Positions 9,549-17,653 of a stretch of 64,000 bases of DNA are shown one piece after another. This stretch comes from Tranquillimonas alkanivorans (GTDB taxonomy: Bacteria > Pseudomonadota > Alphaproteobacteria > Rhodobacterales > Rhodobacteraceae): positions 124,001-188,000 of the forward strand of contig NZ_FOXA01000004.1 in the NCBI RefSeq assembly GCF_900115595.1, in the 5' to 3' direction. The notes under the pieces were generated by a model. That model made no database searches and was not told where the DNA came from. It saw nothing but the letters and a program-made list of their open reading frames with translations. Made by a program: the position numbers and the translations under genes. Every line of letters begins with the position of its first letter. Position 1 is the first letter of the stretch.

Positions 9549-10916
9549 ATGCCCACCCGCCGCACCTTCCTGACCGGAACCGCCGCACTTCTGACGGTGC
9601 CCTCCGTCTCGTTCGCCGGAGGTGCGAACGAACTTCGCGCCGCCGCTTCACGCATCCAACTGGCGCCCGAGGGCTACGGCAGGACGGACGTCTGGACGTA
9701 TGACGGGCAGGTGCCGGGGCGCGTGCTGCGGCTGCGCCAGGGCGAGCGGCTGGAGACGACGCTGGTCAACGACCTGCCGCAGCCCACGACCGTGCACTGG
9801 CACGGAATCCGCCTGCCCAACGGGATGGACGGCGTGCCGGGCATGACTCAGGACGCCGTCGCGCCTGGTGGGCGCTTCGACTATGCTTTCTCCGTGCCCG
9901 ACGCGGGGACGTTCTGGTACCACCCGCATGCCAACTCGGCCGAGCAGATCGGCCGCGGGCTGTCCGGCGTGCTGGTGGTGGACGAGGCCGAGGCGCCGGA
10001 GGTCGACCGCGACGAGGTGATCCAGCTGTCGGACTGGCGCATGACCGAGGATGCGCAGATCGACCCGTCTTTCGGCGCGATGCACGACATGTCACATGCC
10101 GGGCGGCTGGGCAACTGGATCACCGTCAACGGCAACGGCGCGCTGTCGAAGCCCGTGCGCGCGGGGGAGCGGCTGCGCCTGCGGCTTGTGAACACGGCGA
10201 CGGCGCGGGTCTTCGCGTTGCAGCTTCAGGGGCTTGAAGGCTGGGTGATGGCGGTCGACGGCATGCCGCTGGACCAGCCGCGCACGGCAGGTGAACTGCT
10301 GCTGGGCCCCGCGCAGCGCGCCGATCTGATCGTGGACGTCACCGCCGCGCCGGGAGAGGAAGCCTTCCTCGTCTCGTACGAGCGCAACGGGGGCTACGCC
10401 GTCACCGCCTTCCCGGTCTCCGGCGAGGCTGCGCAGGGACGCCGGGCTGCCCCGAAGGCGCTGCCGCCGAACCCGGTCCCCGAGCCGGTCCTGGGCGAGG
10501 GGCGCACGGTGGCGATGCCGCTTGAAGGCGGGGCGATGCGGGGGCTGCAGAGCGCGTCTTACGAAGGCCGCAGGCTCGACTGGCGCGCGCTGGTCCAAAG
10601 TGGGCAGTTCTGGGCAATGGGCGGCGTCGCGGGCATGCCCGACGCGCCGCTGGTCGAGGCCGCGCGGGGCGAGACGATCCGCATCCCGATGGAGAATCGC
10701 ACCATGTTTCCGCACGCCATGCACCTGCACGGCCACCACTTCCGCGAGATCGGGCCGGACGGGCAGGCGGGGCCGCTGCGCGACACGACGCTGATCCAGC
10801 CGGGCGAGACGCGCGAGATCGCCTTCGTCGCCGACAACCCCGGCGACTGGATGCTGCACTGTCACATGCTGTCGCACCAGATGTCCGGCATGGGCACGTG
10901 GATACGGGTCGCCTGA
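9549..10916 (+). CDS. multicopper oxidase, Tat-exported
   Basis: 455 residues. The amino end MPTRRTFLTG with a hydrophobic stretch and AGG/AFAG-like cleavage region resembles a twin-arginine signal, so a folded copper protein in the periplasm is expected. All copper-binding motifs are present: HWHG (83-86), WYHPH (123-127), HAMHLHGHHF (near 385) and HCHMLSHQMSGM (near 440), the last carrying the type 1 Cys-His and Met. It is a three-domain laccase/CueO-like enzyme that oxidises Cu(I) or organic substrates while reducing O2 to water. There is no methionine-rich segment like that of CueO, so a copper-tolerance role is not certain. GGAGGAG precedes the ATG. Single gene. Confidence 0.93.
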   Translation: MPTRRTFLTGTAALLTVPSVSFAGGANELRAAASRIQLAPEGYGRTDVWTYDGQVPGRVLRLRQGERLETTLVNDLPQPTTVHWHGIRLPNGMDGVPGMTQDAVAPGGRFDYAFSVPDAGTFWYHPHANSAEQIGRGLSGVLVVDEAEAPEVDRDEVIQLSDWRMTEDAQIDPSFGAMHDMSHAGRLGNWITVNGNGALSKPVRAGERLRLRLVNTATARVFALQLQGLEGWVMAVDGMPLDQPRTAGELLLGPAQRADLIVDVTAAPGEEAFLVSYERNGGYAVTAFPVSGEAAQGRRAAPKALPPNPVPEPVLGEGRTVAMPLEGGAMRGLQSASYEGRRLDWRALVQSGQFWAMGGVAGMPDAPLVEAARGETIRIPMENRTMFPHAMHLHGHHFREIGPDGQAGPLRDTTLIQPGETREIAFVADNPGDWMLHCHMLSHQMSGMGTWIRVA

Positions 10917-11021
10917 GGGGGCGAGGCAAGCTGCGATCCGGTGGTCGTCTCTTCGGGATCATGATCAGGACCGGCTAACGCGGCGCATTCCCGGTCGGTC
11001 GCCCAGGTAAAGGGCGAAGGT

Positions 11022-11045
11022 GCGGCGGCCCAAAGGGGCCGCCGC
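11022..11045 (-). terminator. hairpin after dctP
   Basis: GCGGCGGCCC (11022-11031) pairs perfectly with GGGCCGCCGC (11036-11045), ten GC pairs with a four-base loop, 8 bases beyond the dctP stop on the minus strand. No clean U-run follows, so it may be a processing or stabilising hairpin as much as a terminator. Confidence 0.6.
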
Positions 11046-11053
11046 GTGAACGA

Positions 11054-12121
11054 TCAGTTCGGGCTGTCCGCGGCGCGGCTGGCCTCGATCTCCTGCTCGA
11101 CCGTCTCGACGGTCGAGGTCATGGCTCCGAAGATCGCCTCGCCGCCGTCGACGTTCTGCTGGAACCAGTCGTAGACGGGGGAAGCGGCGTCGCGGAACAT
11201 CTCTTTTTCTTCCGGGGTCGGCACGTAGATGTCGCCGCCGGCGGCCAGGAAGTCCTCGTAGGCCTGGATCGACTTGCGCTTGGGCGAGGCGAAGGTCGCC
11301 TGCTGGAGGGCGTAGAAGCCGTCGATCACCACGCGCTGCAGATCCTCGGGCATCGAGGTGAACGCCTCGTTGTTCATGAACCATAGCGCGCCCATGTAGG
11401 CATGGCCGTCAAGCGTGAGGTATTTCAGCCCGGCATCCGGGAACTTCATCGACATGATGTCGGTGATGCCGTTCTTCGACCCCTCGACGACGCCGGTCTG
11501 GAGCGACGTGAAGAGCTCGGGCCACGGGATCGGCGTGGGCGAGGCGCCGAGCGCGCTGACCAGCTCCTGTGGGAGGTCGGCGACGACGGTGCGGATCTTC
11601 ATGCCCTCAAGGTCCGAGGGCTGGGTGACGCGGCCTTGCGTGTTGGCGAAGTTGCGCCAGCCGCCGGTGTTGCCCACGGTCATCAGCCGGATCGCGCCCT
11701 GCGAGTTTTCGAGCGTCATGTCCTTCATGGCCTGCATGAACTCGGTGTCGTTCTGCAGCACGGCTTCGGCCACGCGGTCGTTCGACATCAGGTAGGGCAG
11801 GTCGAGTACCTGCACGAACGGGAAAATCCCCGCCGCGCCGCCCGAGGTCGAGATGTAGATGTCGATCGAGCCGTCGGCGACGCCCTGAAGGCATTCGGCT
11901 CCGTTCGAGCAGAGCTGCGTGCCCATGAAGATCTCGACGCCGATGGCGCCATTCGACGCCTGCTCGACGAAGTTCTTGAAGACCACGAGCCCGTCGTAGT
12001 CCTCGTCGTTCTCGTTGGAGTTCGCGGTGGCGCGGAGCGTGTACTCCTGCGCCGCGGCGGCCACGGCGGTCCCCGCGAGCATCGCCGCTACGGTGAGCGA
12101 CTTGAGCGTTGCCTTCAGCAT
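11054..12121 (-). CDS. dctP: TRAP transporter substrate-binding protein (DctP family)
   Basis: 355 residues with a Sec signal peptide (about 1-24, ending VAAAAQE). The mature part has the TRAP extracytoplasmic receptor fold: the GMKIRTVVADLPQELVSALGASPTPIPWPELFTSLQTG region, including the arginine that normally binds a ligand carboxylate or other anion. It captures an acidic solute in the periplasm and hands it to DctQM. AGGGAGG precedes the start. Last gene of the minus-strand run dctQ-dctM-dctP. Note two cysteines in the loop CSNGAEC (about 72-78) that could form a disulfide. The solute is unknown; neighbours point to a sulfonate or sugar-derived anion. Confidence 0.93.
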   Translation of the reverse strand: MLKATLKSLTVAAMLAGTAVAAAAQEYTLRATANSNENDEDYDGLVVFKNFVEQASNGAIGVEIFMGTQLCSNGAECLQGVADGSIDIYISTSGGAAGIFPFVQVLDLPYLMSNDRVAEAVLQNDTEFMQAMKDMTLENSQGAIRLMTVGNTGGWRNFANTQGRVTQPSDLEGMKIRTVVADLPQELVSALGASPTPIPWPELFTSLQTGVVEGSKNGITDIMSMKFPDAGLKYLTLDGHAYMGALWFMNNEAFTSMPEDLQRVVIDGFYALQQATFASPKRKSIQAYEDFLAAGGDIYVPTPEEKEMFRDAASPVYDWFQQNVDGGEAIFGAMTSTVETVEQEIEASRAADSPN

Positions 12122-12155
12122 GTTACTTGCCTCCCTTGGGTTTGCTGAAAAATCG

Positions 12156-13622
12156 TCAGTTCACGAAGCCCGTCAGGCGCGGGATCGTCATCGAAATCGC
12201 CGGGACATAGGTGATCAGGAAGATCACCAGCACCTCCATGGCGAGAAACGGCAGGATGGCCCTTGCGATGCTCTCGACCTTCTCGCCCGAGACGGACGAG
12301 GCGACGAAGAGCACCAGGCCCATCGGCGGGGTGGCGAGGCCCACGGTGAGGTTCACGCTCATGATGATCGCGAAGTGGATCGGGTGCACGCCGAGGTCGG
12401 TGAAGATCGGCCCCAGGATCGGTCCGAGAATGATGATCGCCGGGCCCGCGTCCAGGAACATGCCGACGACGAACAACAGCAGGTTGATCAGGAACAGCAG
12501 GATCAGCGGGTTCTCGGACAGCGACAGGATATAGTCGGCCAGGATCTGCGGGGCGTAGGACAGGCTGACCACGGTCTTGAAGGCCATCGCCGCCCCGACC
12601 AGCAGCAGGACCACGGCCGAGGTCATGGCCGCGCGCGAGAAGACCTCGGCCAGGTCCGCGATCTTGAGCGTGCGCAGGACGAAGAAGCCGACGATCAGGG
12701 CATAGGCCACGGCGATGGCGGCGGCCTCGGTGGGCGTGAAGATGCCGGCGAGGATGCCGCCGAGGATCAGGATCGGAGTTTGCAAAGGCACCACGGCACG
12801 TTTGCAAACCATCCGGACGTCGCGGCTGAGTAGCCGCCGCAACCCCAGCATCAACGCGTGCGCCGCAACGATGCCGCCCGCCAGCGCGAGCCACTGGCCG
12901 GTTGCGCTTTCCACCGGGACGAACGCCGACAGCAGCCAGCCCAGGTTCAGCCGGACGAGGACGAACGACACCCAGTATTCCAGCGCCGGAAGCTCGATCC
13001 CGCGCTGCACGATCCGCTCGGCCTTGGGCATGTCGTAGCGGTCGGCCAGCGCCCGGACCATGATCATCAGCGACAGGCCCACCAGCACGCCCGGCACGAT
13101 GCCCGCCAGGAACAGCGCCGCGACGCTTTCGCCCATGACGTAGGCATAGATGATCATGATGCCCGAGGGCGGGATGATGGGGCCGATGACGGACGAGGCG
13201 GCGGTGATCGCGGCGGCGAAGCGGCGGGTATAGCCCTGCTTCTCCATCGCCGGGATCAGCATCGACCCCAGCGCCGAGGTATCGGCCACGGCCGAGCCCG
13301 AGAGCCCGGCGAAGAGGATCGAGGACAGGACGTTCACGTGCGCCAGCCCGCCGCGCAGATGACCCATGATCGCCTGGGAGAACTCGACCAGCCGTTCGGT
13401 GATGCCGCCCTTGTTCATCAGCTCGCCCGCGAGCATGAAGAACGGGATCGCCATCAGCGGGAAGCTGTCCATCCCGTTATAGACGTTGCGGTAAAGCAGG
13501 GTGATGTCGCGCTCCTGCCCGTTCAGCCACAGCAGGACGCCGGGCGCGGCGAGCAGGCCGAAGAACACCGGCAGGCCGAGGATCAGGAAGCCCAGGAAGA
13601 CGGGAAGGAACCAGATCAGCAT
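12156..13622 (-). CDS. dctM: TRAP transporter large permease (DctM family)
   Basis: 488 residues, the sodium-driven transport subunit. Typical signatures are present: MAIPFFMLAGELM, LAHVNVLSSILFAGLSGSAVAD, PIIPPSGIMIIYAY, GIFTPTEAAAIAVAYAL and MGLVLFVASSVSG. It is about 60 residues longer than usual because of an insertion between residues about 195 and 265 that includes an extra hydrophobic stretch (WLALAGGIVAAHALMLG) with basic flanks. The insertion lies where the two halves join. It starts 4 bases after the dctQ stop and is followed by dctP. Confidence 0.93.
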   Translation of the reverse strand: MLIWFLPVFLGFLILGLPVFFGLLAAPGVLLWLNGQERDITLLYRNVYNGMDSFPLMAIPFFMLAGELMNKGGITERLVEFSQAIMGHLRGGLAHVNVLSSILFAGLSGSAVADTSALGSMLIPAMEKQGYTRRFAAAITAASSVIGPIIPPSGIMIIYAYVMGESVAALFLAGIVPGVLVGLSLMIMVRALADRYDMPKAERIVQRGIELPALEYWVSFVLVRLNLGWLLSAFVPVESATGQWLALAGGIVAAHALMLGLRRLLSRDVRMVCKRAVVPLQTPILILGGILAGIFTPTEAAAIAVAYALIVGFFVLRTLKIADLAEVFSRAAMTSAVVLLLVGAAMAFKTVVSLSYAPQILADYILSLSENPLILLFLINLLLFVVGMFLDAGPAIIILGPILGPIFTDLGVHPIHFAIIMSVNLTVGLATPPMGLVLFVASSVSGEKVESIARAILPFLAMEVLVIFLITYVPAISMTIPRLTGFVN

Positions 13623-13626
13623 CCGC

Positions 13627-14211
13627 TCACTCCGCCATGAGTTCTTCCTCGGGCGCGTGGAGCGGCTTGAGCTCCTCCCGGTGCCCGAGAAGGGTGATGA
13701 GCGAGCGCAGGATCAGCTCGACGTTCACGATCAGCAAGAGCACCACGCCCACCAGAAGCGAGGCCATCATCCAGCTGCGCGGCACCCGCACCCAGCCGTC
13801 GAGCCACGGCACCCAGAGCGAGGCGGTGGCGAACCGGCCCCCGAAGCCCGTCACCTCGGCCCAGCCGATCTGCACGGCGACGACCAGCACGAGGCCCGAG
13901 ATCAGCAAGAGGATCAGCGAGACGACGGCGGCGGCGCGGGCGGGCAGGGCCCGTTCGAACATGTCGATGGCGACGAAGCCGCCCCGGCGATAGGCCATCG
14001 GCGCGATCAGTCCCGTCATCCAGAGCATGCAGAACCGCGCGGCCTCGTCCGGCCAGGGCAGGGCGTTGTTCAGGACATAGCGGAAGAACACCTGCACCAG
14101 GATCGCCACGACCATCAGGCCGATGGCGACGACCGCCAGTGCCCGGCCGACGGGCAACACCCAGTCGTTCCAGGTCTGGAAGGGCCACAGCAGCCCCCGC
14201 AAGACGCCCAT
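13627..14211 (-). CDS. dctQ: TRAP transporter small permease (DctQ family)
   Basis: 194 residues, four membrane helices, the small subunit that pairs with DctM. Family pattern VFFRYVLNNALPWPDEAARFCMLWMTGLI (here at about 40-70) is clear. The start is set at 14211 because AGGGAGG lies 8 bases upstream; an in-frame ATG at 14238 would overlap that site. 69 bases separate it from the flavin reductase stop upstream, so it is likely in the same transcript as the monooxygenase genes. Confidence 0.92.
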   Translation of the reverse strand: MGVLRGLLWPFQTWNDWVLPVGRALAVVAIGLMVVAILVQVFFRYVLNNALPWPDEAARFCMLWMTGLIAPMAYRRGGFVAIDMFERALPARAAAVVSLILLLISGLVLVVAVQIGWAEVTGFGGRFATASLWVPWLDGWVRVPRSWMMASLLVGVVLLLIVNVELILRSLITLLGHREELKPLHAPEEELMAE

Positions 14212-14280
14212 GCGCCAATCCTCCCTGTCGGCCCCCATTTTCTTGTTGTATCGAGGGGCCTTATCCTTGTCACTCGGAAG

Positions 14281-14778
14281 TCAGTCGCCGCCGTGAAAGC
14301 GGCCGTAACGTCCTCCGTGGAACAGAAGGGGCGCCCCCTCCCGATAAGTGGCGGCCCGCACCCGGCCCACCACGATGGCATGATCGCCGCCCTCGTGGAC
14401 GGCATGGCGATCGCATTCGAACCGCGCCAGGCAATTGGCGATGAGCGGCGTGCCGCCCGTGCCCTCCTCCCAGTCCAGCGCGTCGAAGGCGGTGCCCTCC
14501 CGGGCGAAGCCCGAGCAGACCTCGTACTGGTCGTCGCCCATGACGTGGATCGCGAAATGATCGGCCTCGACGAAGGCGTCGAAGCGGCGCGAGGCGCGCG
14601 CCGGCGACCACAGCACCAGCGGCGGGTCGAGCGATAGGCTCGAGAAGCTGTTGGCGGTGATACCCAGCGGACCGTGGTCCGAGTGCGTGGTGATGACGGT
14701 GACGCCCGTGGCGAAGCGGCCGAGCGCGTCGCGAAAGGCGCGCGCGGTCTCCGGTCCGGGCGTGAAGCGGTCTGTCAT
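14281..14778 (-). CDS. NAD(P)H:flavin reductase of a two-component monooxygenase
   Basis: 165 residues, flavin_reductase-like domain (FMN-binding split barrel). Visible family features: ALGRFATGVTVITT, GITANSFSSLSLDPPLVLWS and the closing YREGAPLLFHGGRYG. It would reduce FMN with NAD(P)H and pass it to the LLM monooxygenase two genes upstream. The start is the ATG at 14778 with GGAGG six bases upstream; an earlier ATG at 14796 is less well placed. It lies 20 bases after the aldo/keto reductase stop, so the three enzymes form one unit. In sulfo-SMO clusters the matching gene is smoA; the equivalence is inference. Confidence 0.9.
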   Translation of the reverse strand: MTDRFTPGPETARAFRDALGRFATGVTVITTHSDHGPLGITANSFSSLSLDPPLVLWSPARASRRFDAFVEADHFAIHVMGDDQYEVCSGFAREGTAFDALDWEEGTGGTPLIANCLARFECDRHAVHEGGDHAIVVGRVRAATYREGAPLLFHGGRYGRFHGGD

Positions 14779-14798
14779 CGATCCTCCGTCTGCCATGG

Positions 14799-15701
14799 TC
14801 ACGGCACGTCGTGACCGAGGGCGAGAGTATAGAGCTCGAACCACGTCTGGCGATCCATCTCGATGCGCGCGGCGTCGGAAAGCTGGCGGATGCGGTCCAG
14901 CGTGTTGGTGCCCATCACCGGAAGGATGCCCGAGGGATGGCGCAGAAGCCACGCGACGGCGACGGCCGACATCTCGGTGTCCTGTTCATGCGCGATCTCG
15001 GCCAGCCGGGTGCGCAGATGACCATGCCCGGCCTTGCCCGTCATCAGGTTGCCGCCGCCCAGGGGCGACCATGCCATCGGGGGCAGGCCGCGTTCCTGCA
15101 GGAAGGCGAGGTCGCCGTTGGTGAACGGCGCGATGCACGACAGGCTCATCTCGATCTGGTTCGTGGCGAGCTGCGTCTTCATCGCGGATTGCAGCAGCGT
15201 GAAGTCGTGCGGCTTGAAGTTCGACACGCCCACCGCGCGCACCTTGCCCGAGGACACGAGGTCGTCGAGCGCGGCGCCCGTCTCGTGATGGTCCATCAGC
15301 GGATCGGGGCGGTGGATGAGCAAAAGGTCGATCTTCTCGACCCCCATCAGCCGCAGCGAGGCGTCCACCGACTCCTCGATGTGCCTGCGCGAGGTGTCGT
15401 AGTGCTTGATCCGCGCCTTGCCTTCGTGCCGGCCCATCCCTTCGACGATATCGCACTTGGTGACGATCTCGATCCGGTCCTTCAGGTCCGTCGTCAGCGC
15501 GTTGCCCAGGATCTCTTCTGCCATGTAGCCGCCGTAGATGTCGGCCTGGTCCATCGTGGTGATGCCCTGCTCGAGGCACGCCTCGATCTTGGCCTGCACG
15601 TGGGCGGGAGAGGTGTCCTTGTCGTCGCCCAGCCGCCACATGCCATAGACGATGCGCGAGAAGCTCAGGTCGTCGGTGATCGTGACGCGGTCCATGGTCA
15701 T
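14799..15701 (-). CDS. aldo/keto reductase (YdhF-like)
   Basis: 300 residues, (beta/alpha)8 NAD(P)H reductase. The catalytic tetrad is visible: D (in TTMDQADIYGG, with the tyrosine in IYGG), lysine in EIVTKCDI, and histidine in LLLIHRPDPLMD. The overall pattern, including the end ALGHDVP, follows E. coli YdhF closely. Start ATG 15701 overlaps the upstream stop (TGATG), so translation is coupled to the monooxygenase. Reducing an aldehyde made by oxidative desulfonation would fit: in the sulfo-SMO pathway SmoB reduces 6-dehydroglucose to glucose. The substrate here is not shown by sequence alone. Confidence 0.92.
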   Translation of the reverse strand: MTMDRVTITDDLSFSRIVYGMWRLGDDKDTSPAHVQAKIEACLEQGITTMDQADIYGGYMAEEILGNALTTDLKDRIEIVTKCDIVEGMGRHEGKARIKHYDTSRRHIEESVDASLRLMGVEKIDLLLIHRPDPLMDHHETGAALDDLVSSGKVRAVGVSNFKPHDFTLLQSAMKTQLATNQIEMSLSCIAPFTNGDLAFLQERGLPPMAWSPLGGGNLMTGKAGHGHLRTRLAEIAHEQDTEMSAVAVAWLLRHPSGILPVMGTNTLDRIRQLSDAARIEMDRQTWFELYTLALGHDVP

Positions 15702-16858
15702 CAGCGGCGGTCTCCTGCCCCCAGCGGGGTCTTCGGTGTCTCGGTCGGCACGCGGCCGTACTCGTGCGGCAGCGAGCATGTCTTGAGGTTCGGAAGCACC
15801 TTGGACCCGAAGTGGCGGCATTCGTCCAGATGCGGATAGCCCGAGAAGATGAAGGCGCGGATGCCCATCTTCTTGTACTCTTCGATCTCGCTCATCACCT
15901 GGTCGGTCGATCCGACGAGCGCCGCGCCGCAGCCCGACCGCGCGCGGCCGATGCCCGTCCACAGGTGCGGCTCGACATAGCCGAACTGATCGGCCAGTTC
16001 GCGCGCGCGGGCCTGGTGGCTGACGCCGAGCGACGTGGAGTCGTGCGCCCGGTCGCGGATCAGCTTGCCGTATTCGTCGTCGAGCTTCGAGACGAGGTGC
16101 TCGGCGTATTCCTTCGCCTCGGCCTCGGTATCGCGAACGATCATGTGGACGCGCAGGCCGTAGTCGAGCGTCCGGTCGTAGCGCGCCGCCACTTCGTGCA
16201 CGGCCTTCATCCGCTCGGCGATCTGCTCTTTCGGCTCGGGCCACATCAGGTACACGTCGCAGTGTTGCCCGCATAGCTCCAGCGCGTGGGGGCTGTAGCC
16301 GCCGAAATACAGAAGCGGGCCGCCGTTCTGCTGATAGGGCTTCGCCGGATCGGTCCATACGCCTTTGAAATCATAGACTTCGCCGGGATAGTTTATTTCA
16401 TCCTGCGTCCAGGCCTGCTTGAGGATCTCCACCACCTCGCGGCTTCGCTGGTAGCGGAAGGCGCTGTCGGCCTTCTCGCCCGGGAAGTCCGAGGAGATGA
16501 CGTTCAGCGTCAGCCGGCCCTTGAGCATGTGGTCGAGCGTGGCGACCGTGCGCGCCAGCATGATCGGCTGCATCTCGCCGCAGCGGATGGCGGCAAGCAT
16601 GTTGATCCTGTCGGTGATCGGCGCGCAGCCGGCCACGAAGCTCAGCGTGTCCTGGCCCACCTGGTAGGACGAGGGGCAGAGGATGTTGCGGAAGCCCTGG
16701 CGCTCGGCCTCCTGCACGATCGAGGAGCAGTGGTCCCACGACGATTTCAGCGCAGGGTCGGGCACGCCGAGATATTCGTAATCGTCCGAGCAGAGGGCCG
16801 CGAACCACGATACCTCGGCGGCATCGAGTTCTGCGGAGGTGACGGGGACGACGGTCAT
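15701..16858 (-). CDS. SsuD-like LLM-class flavin-dependent monooxygenase
   Basis: 385 residues, luciferase-like TIM barrel close in length and pattern to alkanesulfonate monooxygenase SsuD. The SsuD active-site residues that bind the sulfonate and flavin peroxide have counterparts: R236 and H238 (GLRVHMIVRD), R307 (GIGRARSGCGAALVG) and Y341 (SGYPHLDE). The SsuD Cys54 position is not conserved (the region 61-70 reads CPSSYQVGQD, with a cysteine seven residues earlier). It uses reduced FMN and O2 to cleave a C-S bond to an aldehyde and sulfite. First gene of the minus-strand unit; a perfect FNR-type box lies 49 bases upstream. In a sulfo-SMO reading it would be SmoC; alternatives are other alkanesulfonates or sulfur compounds. 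Confidence 0.9.
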   Translation of the reverse strand: MTVVPVTSAELDAAEVSWFAALCSDDYEYLGVPDPALKSSWDHCSSIVQEAERQGFRNILCPSSYQVGQDTLSFVAGCAPITDRINMLAAIRCGEMQPIMLARTVATLDHMLKGRLTLNVISSDFPGEKADSAFRYQRSREVVEILKQAWTQDEINYPGEVYDFKGVWTDPAKPYQQNGGPLLYFGGYSPHALELCGQHCDVYLMWPEPKEQIAERMKAVHEVAARYDRTLDYGLRVHMIVRDTEAEAKEYAEHLVSKLDDEYGKLIRDRAHDSTSLGVSHQARARELADQFGYVEPHLWTGIGRARSGCGAALVGSTDQVMSEIEEYKKMGIRAFIFSGYPHLDECRHFGSKVLPNLKTCSLPHEYGRVPTETPKTPLGAGDRR

Positions 16859-16906
16859 TTCGAATCCTCCATGATGCCCGGGATTAGCCCTTGCGTAGCA
16901 TCCGCC

Positions 16907-16932
16907 TTGATGTGCATCAATAGTGTATCAAT
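16907..16932. promoter_or_regulatory. operator in the monooxygenase/GntR divergent promoter
   Basis: TTGATGTGCATCAA (16907-16920) is a perfect TTGAT-N4-ATCAA inverted repeat, identical to the FNR/CRP-family consensus. The right half is repeated 11 bases on: CATCAAT at 16915 and TATCAAT at 16926. It sits between the start codons of the LLM gene (16858) and the GntR gene (16947), so it can control both. It could bind the GntR protein itself or an FNR-type regulator; the sequence cannot decide. Confidence 0.65.
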
Positions 16933-16946
16933 TTTCCGGTGACCCC

Positions 16947-17645
16947 ATGTCGGACCCCGGCGCAGCGCCGCTCTACATGCAGATCAGCGACCTTCTGGTG
17001 CGTGACATCGCGGCCGGCCGGCTTCTCGAGGGCGAGCGTCTGCCGCCCGAGCGGGAGATGGCGGCCAGCTATGGCATCTCGGTCGGAACCCTGCGCAAGG
17101 CGCTGGCCGACCTTTCGGCGCGCGGGATGCTGGAGCGGCGGCAGGGGTCGGGCAACTACATCGGCCAGACGCGCGGCGCAGGTGGGCCCTATGCCTTCTT
17201 CCGGCTGGAGCTGGTCGAGGGCGGAGGGCAGCCGACGGCGCAGGTGCTGGACGTGCAGTGCCTGCCCAAGGCGAATGACATGCCCGAGTTCGGCCCGCAC
17301 GCCGAGGCGCACCGCATCCGCCGCGTGCGCAGTATCGGGGGCATTCCCTGCGTGCTCGAGGAGATCTGGCTTGACGCAACGTGGGCCCCGGAGGTGCGCG
17401 CGGAGGATCTGTCGGACTCGCTCTACCACTATTACAGGAGCCGCCTGGGCCTCTGGATCACCCGGGCCGAGGACCGGGTGGGGCTGGCCGACGCGCCCGG
17501 CTGGGACGCGGCGACGACGCTGACGGCGGGAGCCCCCTGCGGCTTCGTCGAAAGGGTTTCCTGGGCGCAGACGGGGGCGCGGGCCGAATTCTCGCGCACG
17601 TGGTTCGATCACCAGAAGGCGCGCTATGTGCAGCGCATCAAGTAG
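16947..17645 (+). CDS. GntR-family regulator with UTRA ligand domain
   Basis: 232 residues. Winged helix at about 8-75 (LYMQISDLLVRDIAAGRL, LPPEREMAASYGISVGTLRKAL) and a UTRA sensor domain from about 85 to the end. UTRA domains of the HutC subfamily bind sugars or amino-acid-derived ligands. The start is the ATG at 16947, with GGTGA before it; a GTG at 16923 lies inside the operator and is unlikely. It is divergent from the monooxygenase unit and 8 bases upstream of the Gfo/Idh/MocA gene, so it probably represses both sides until its inducer appears. Confidence 0.92.
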   Translation: MSDPGAAPLYMQISDLLVRDIAAGRLLEGERLPPEREMAASYGISVGTLRKALADLSARGMLERRQGSGNYIGQTRGAGGPYAFFRLELVEGGGQPTAQVLDVQCLPKANDMPEFGPHAEAHRIRRVRSIGGIPCVLEEIWLDATWAPEVRAEDLSDSLYHYYRSRLGLWITRAEDRVGLADAPGWDAATTLTAGAPCGFVERVSWAQTGARAEFSRTWFDHQKARYVQRIK

Positions 17646-17653
17646 AGGCAGGA

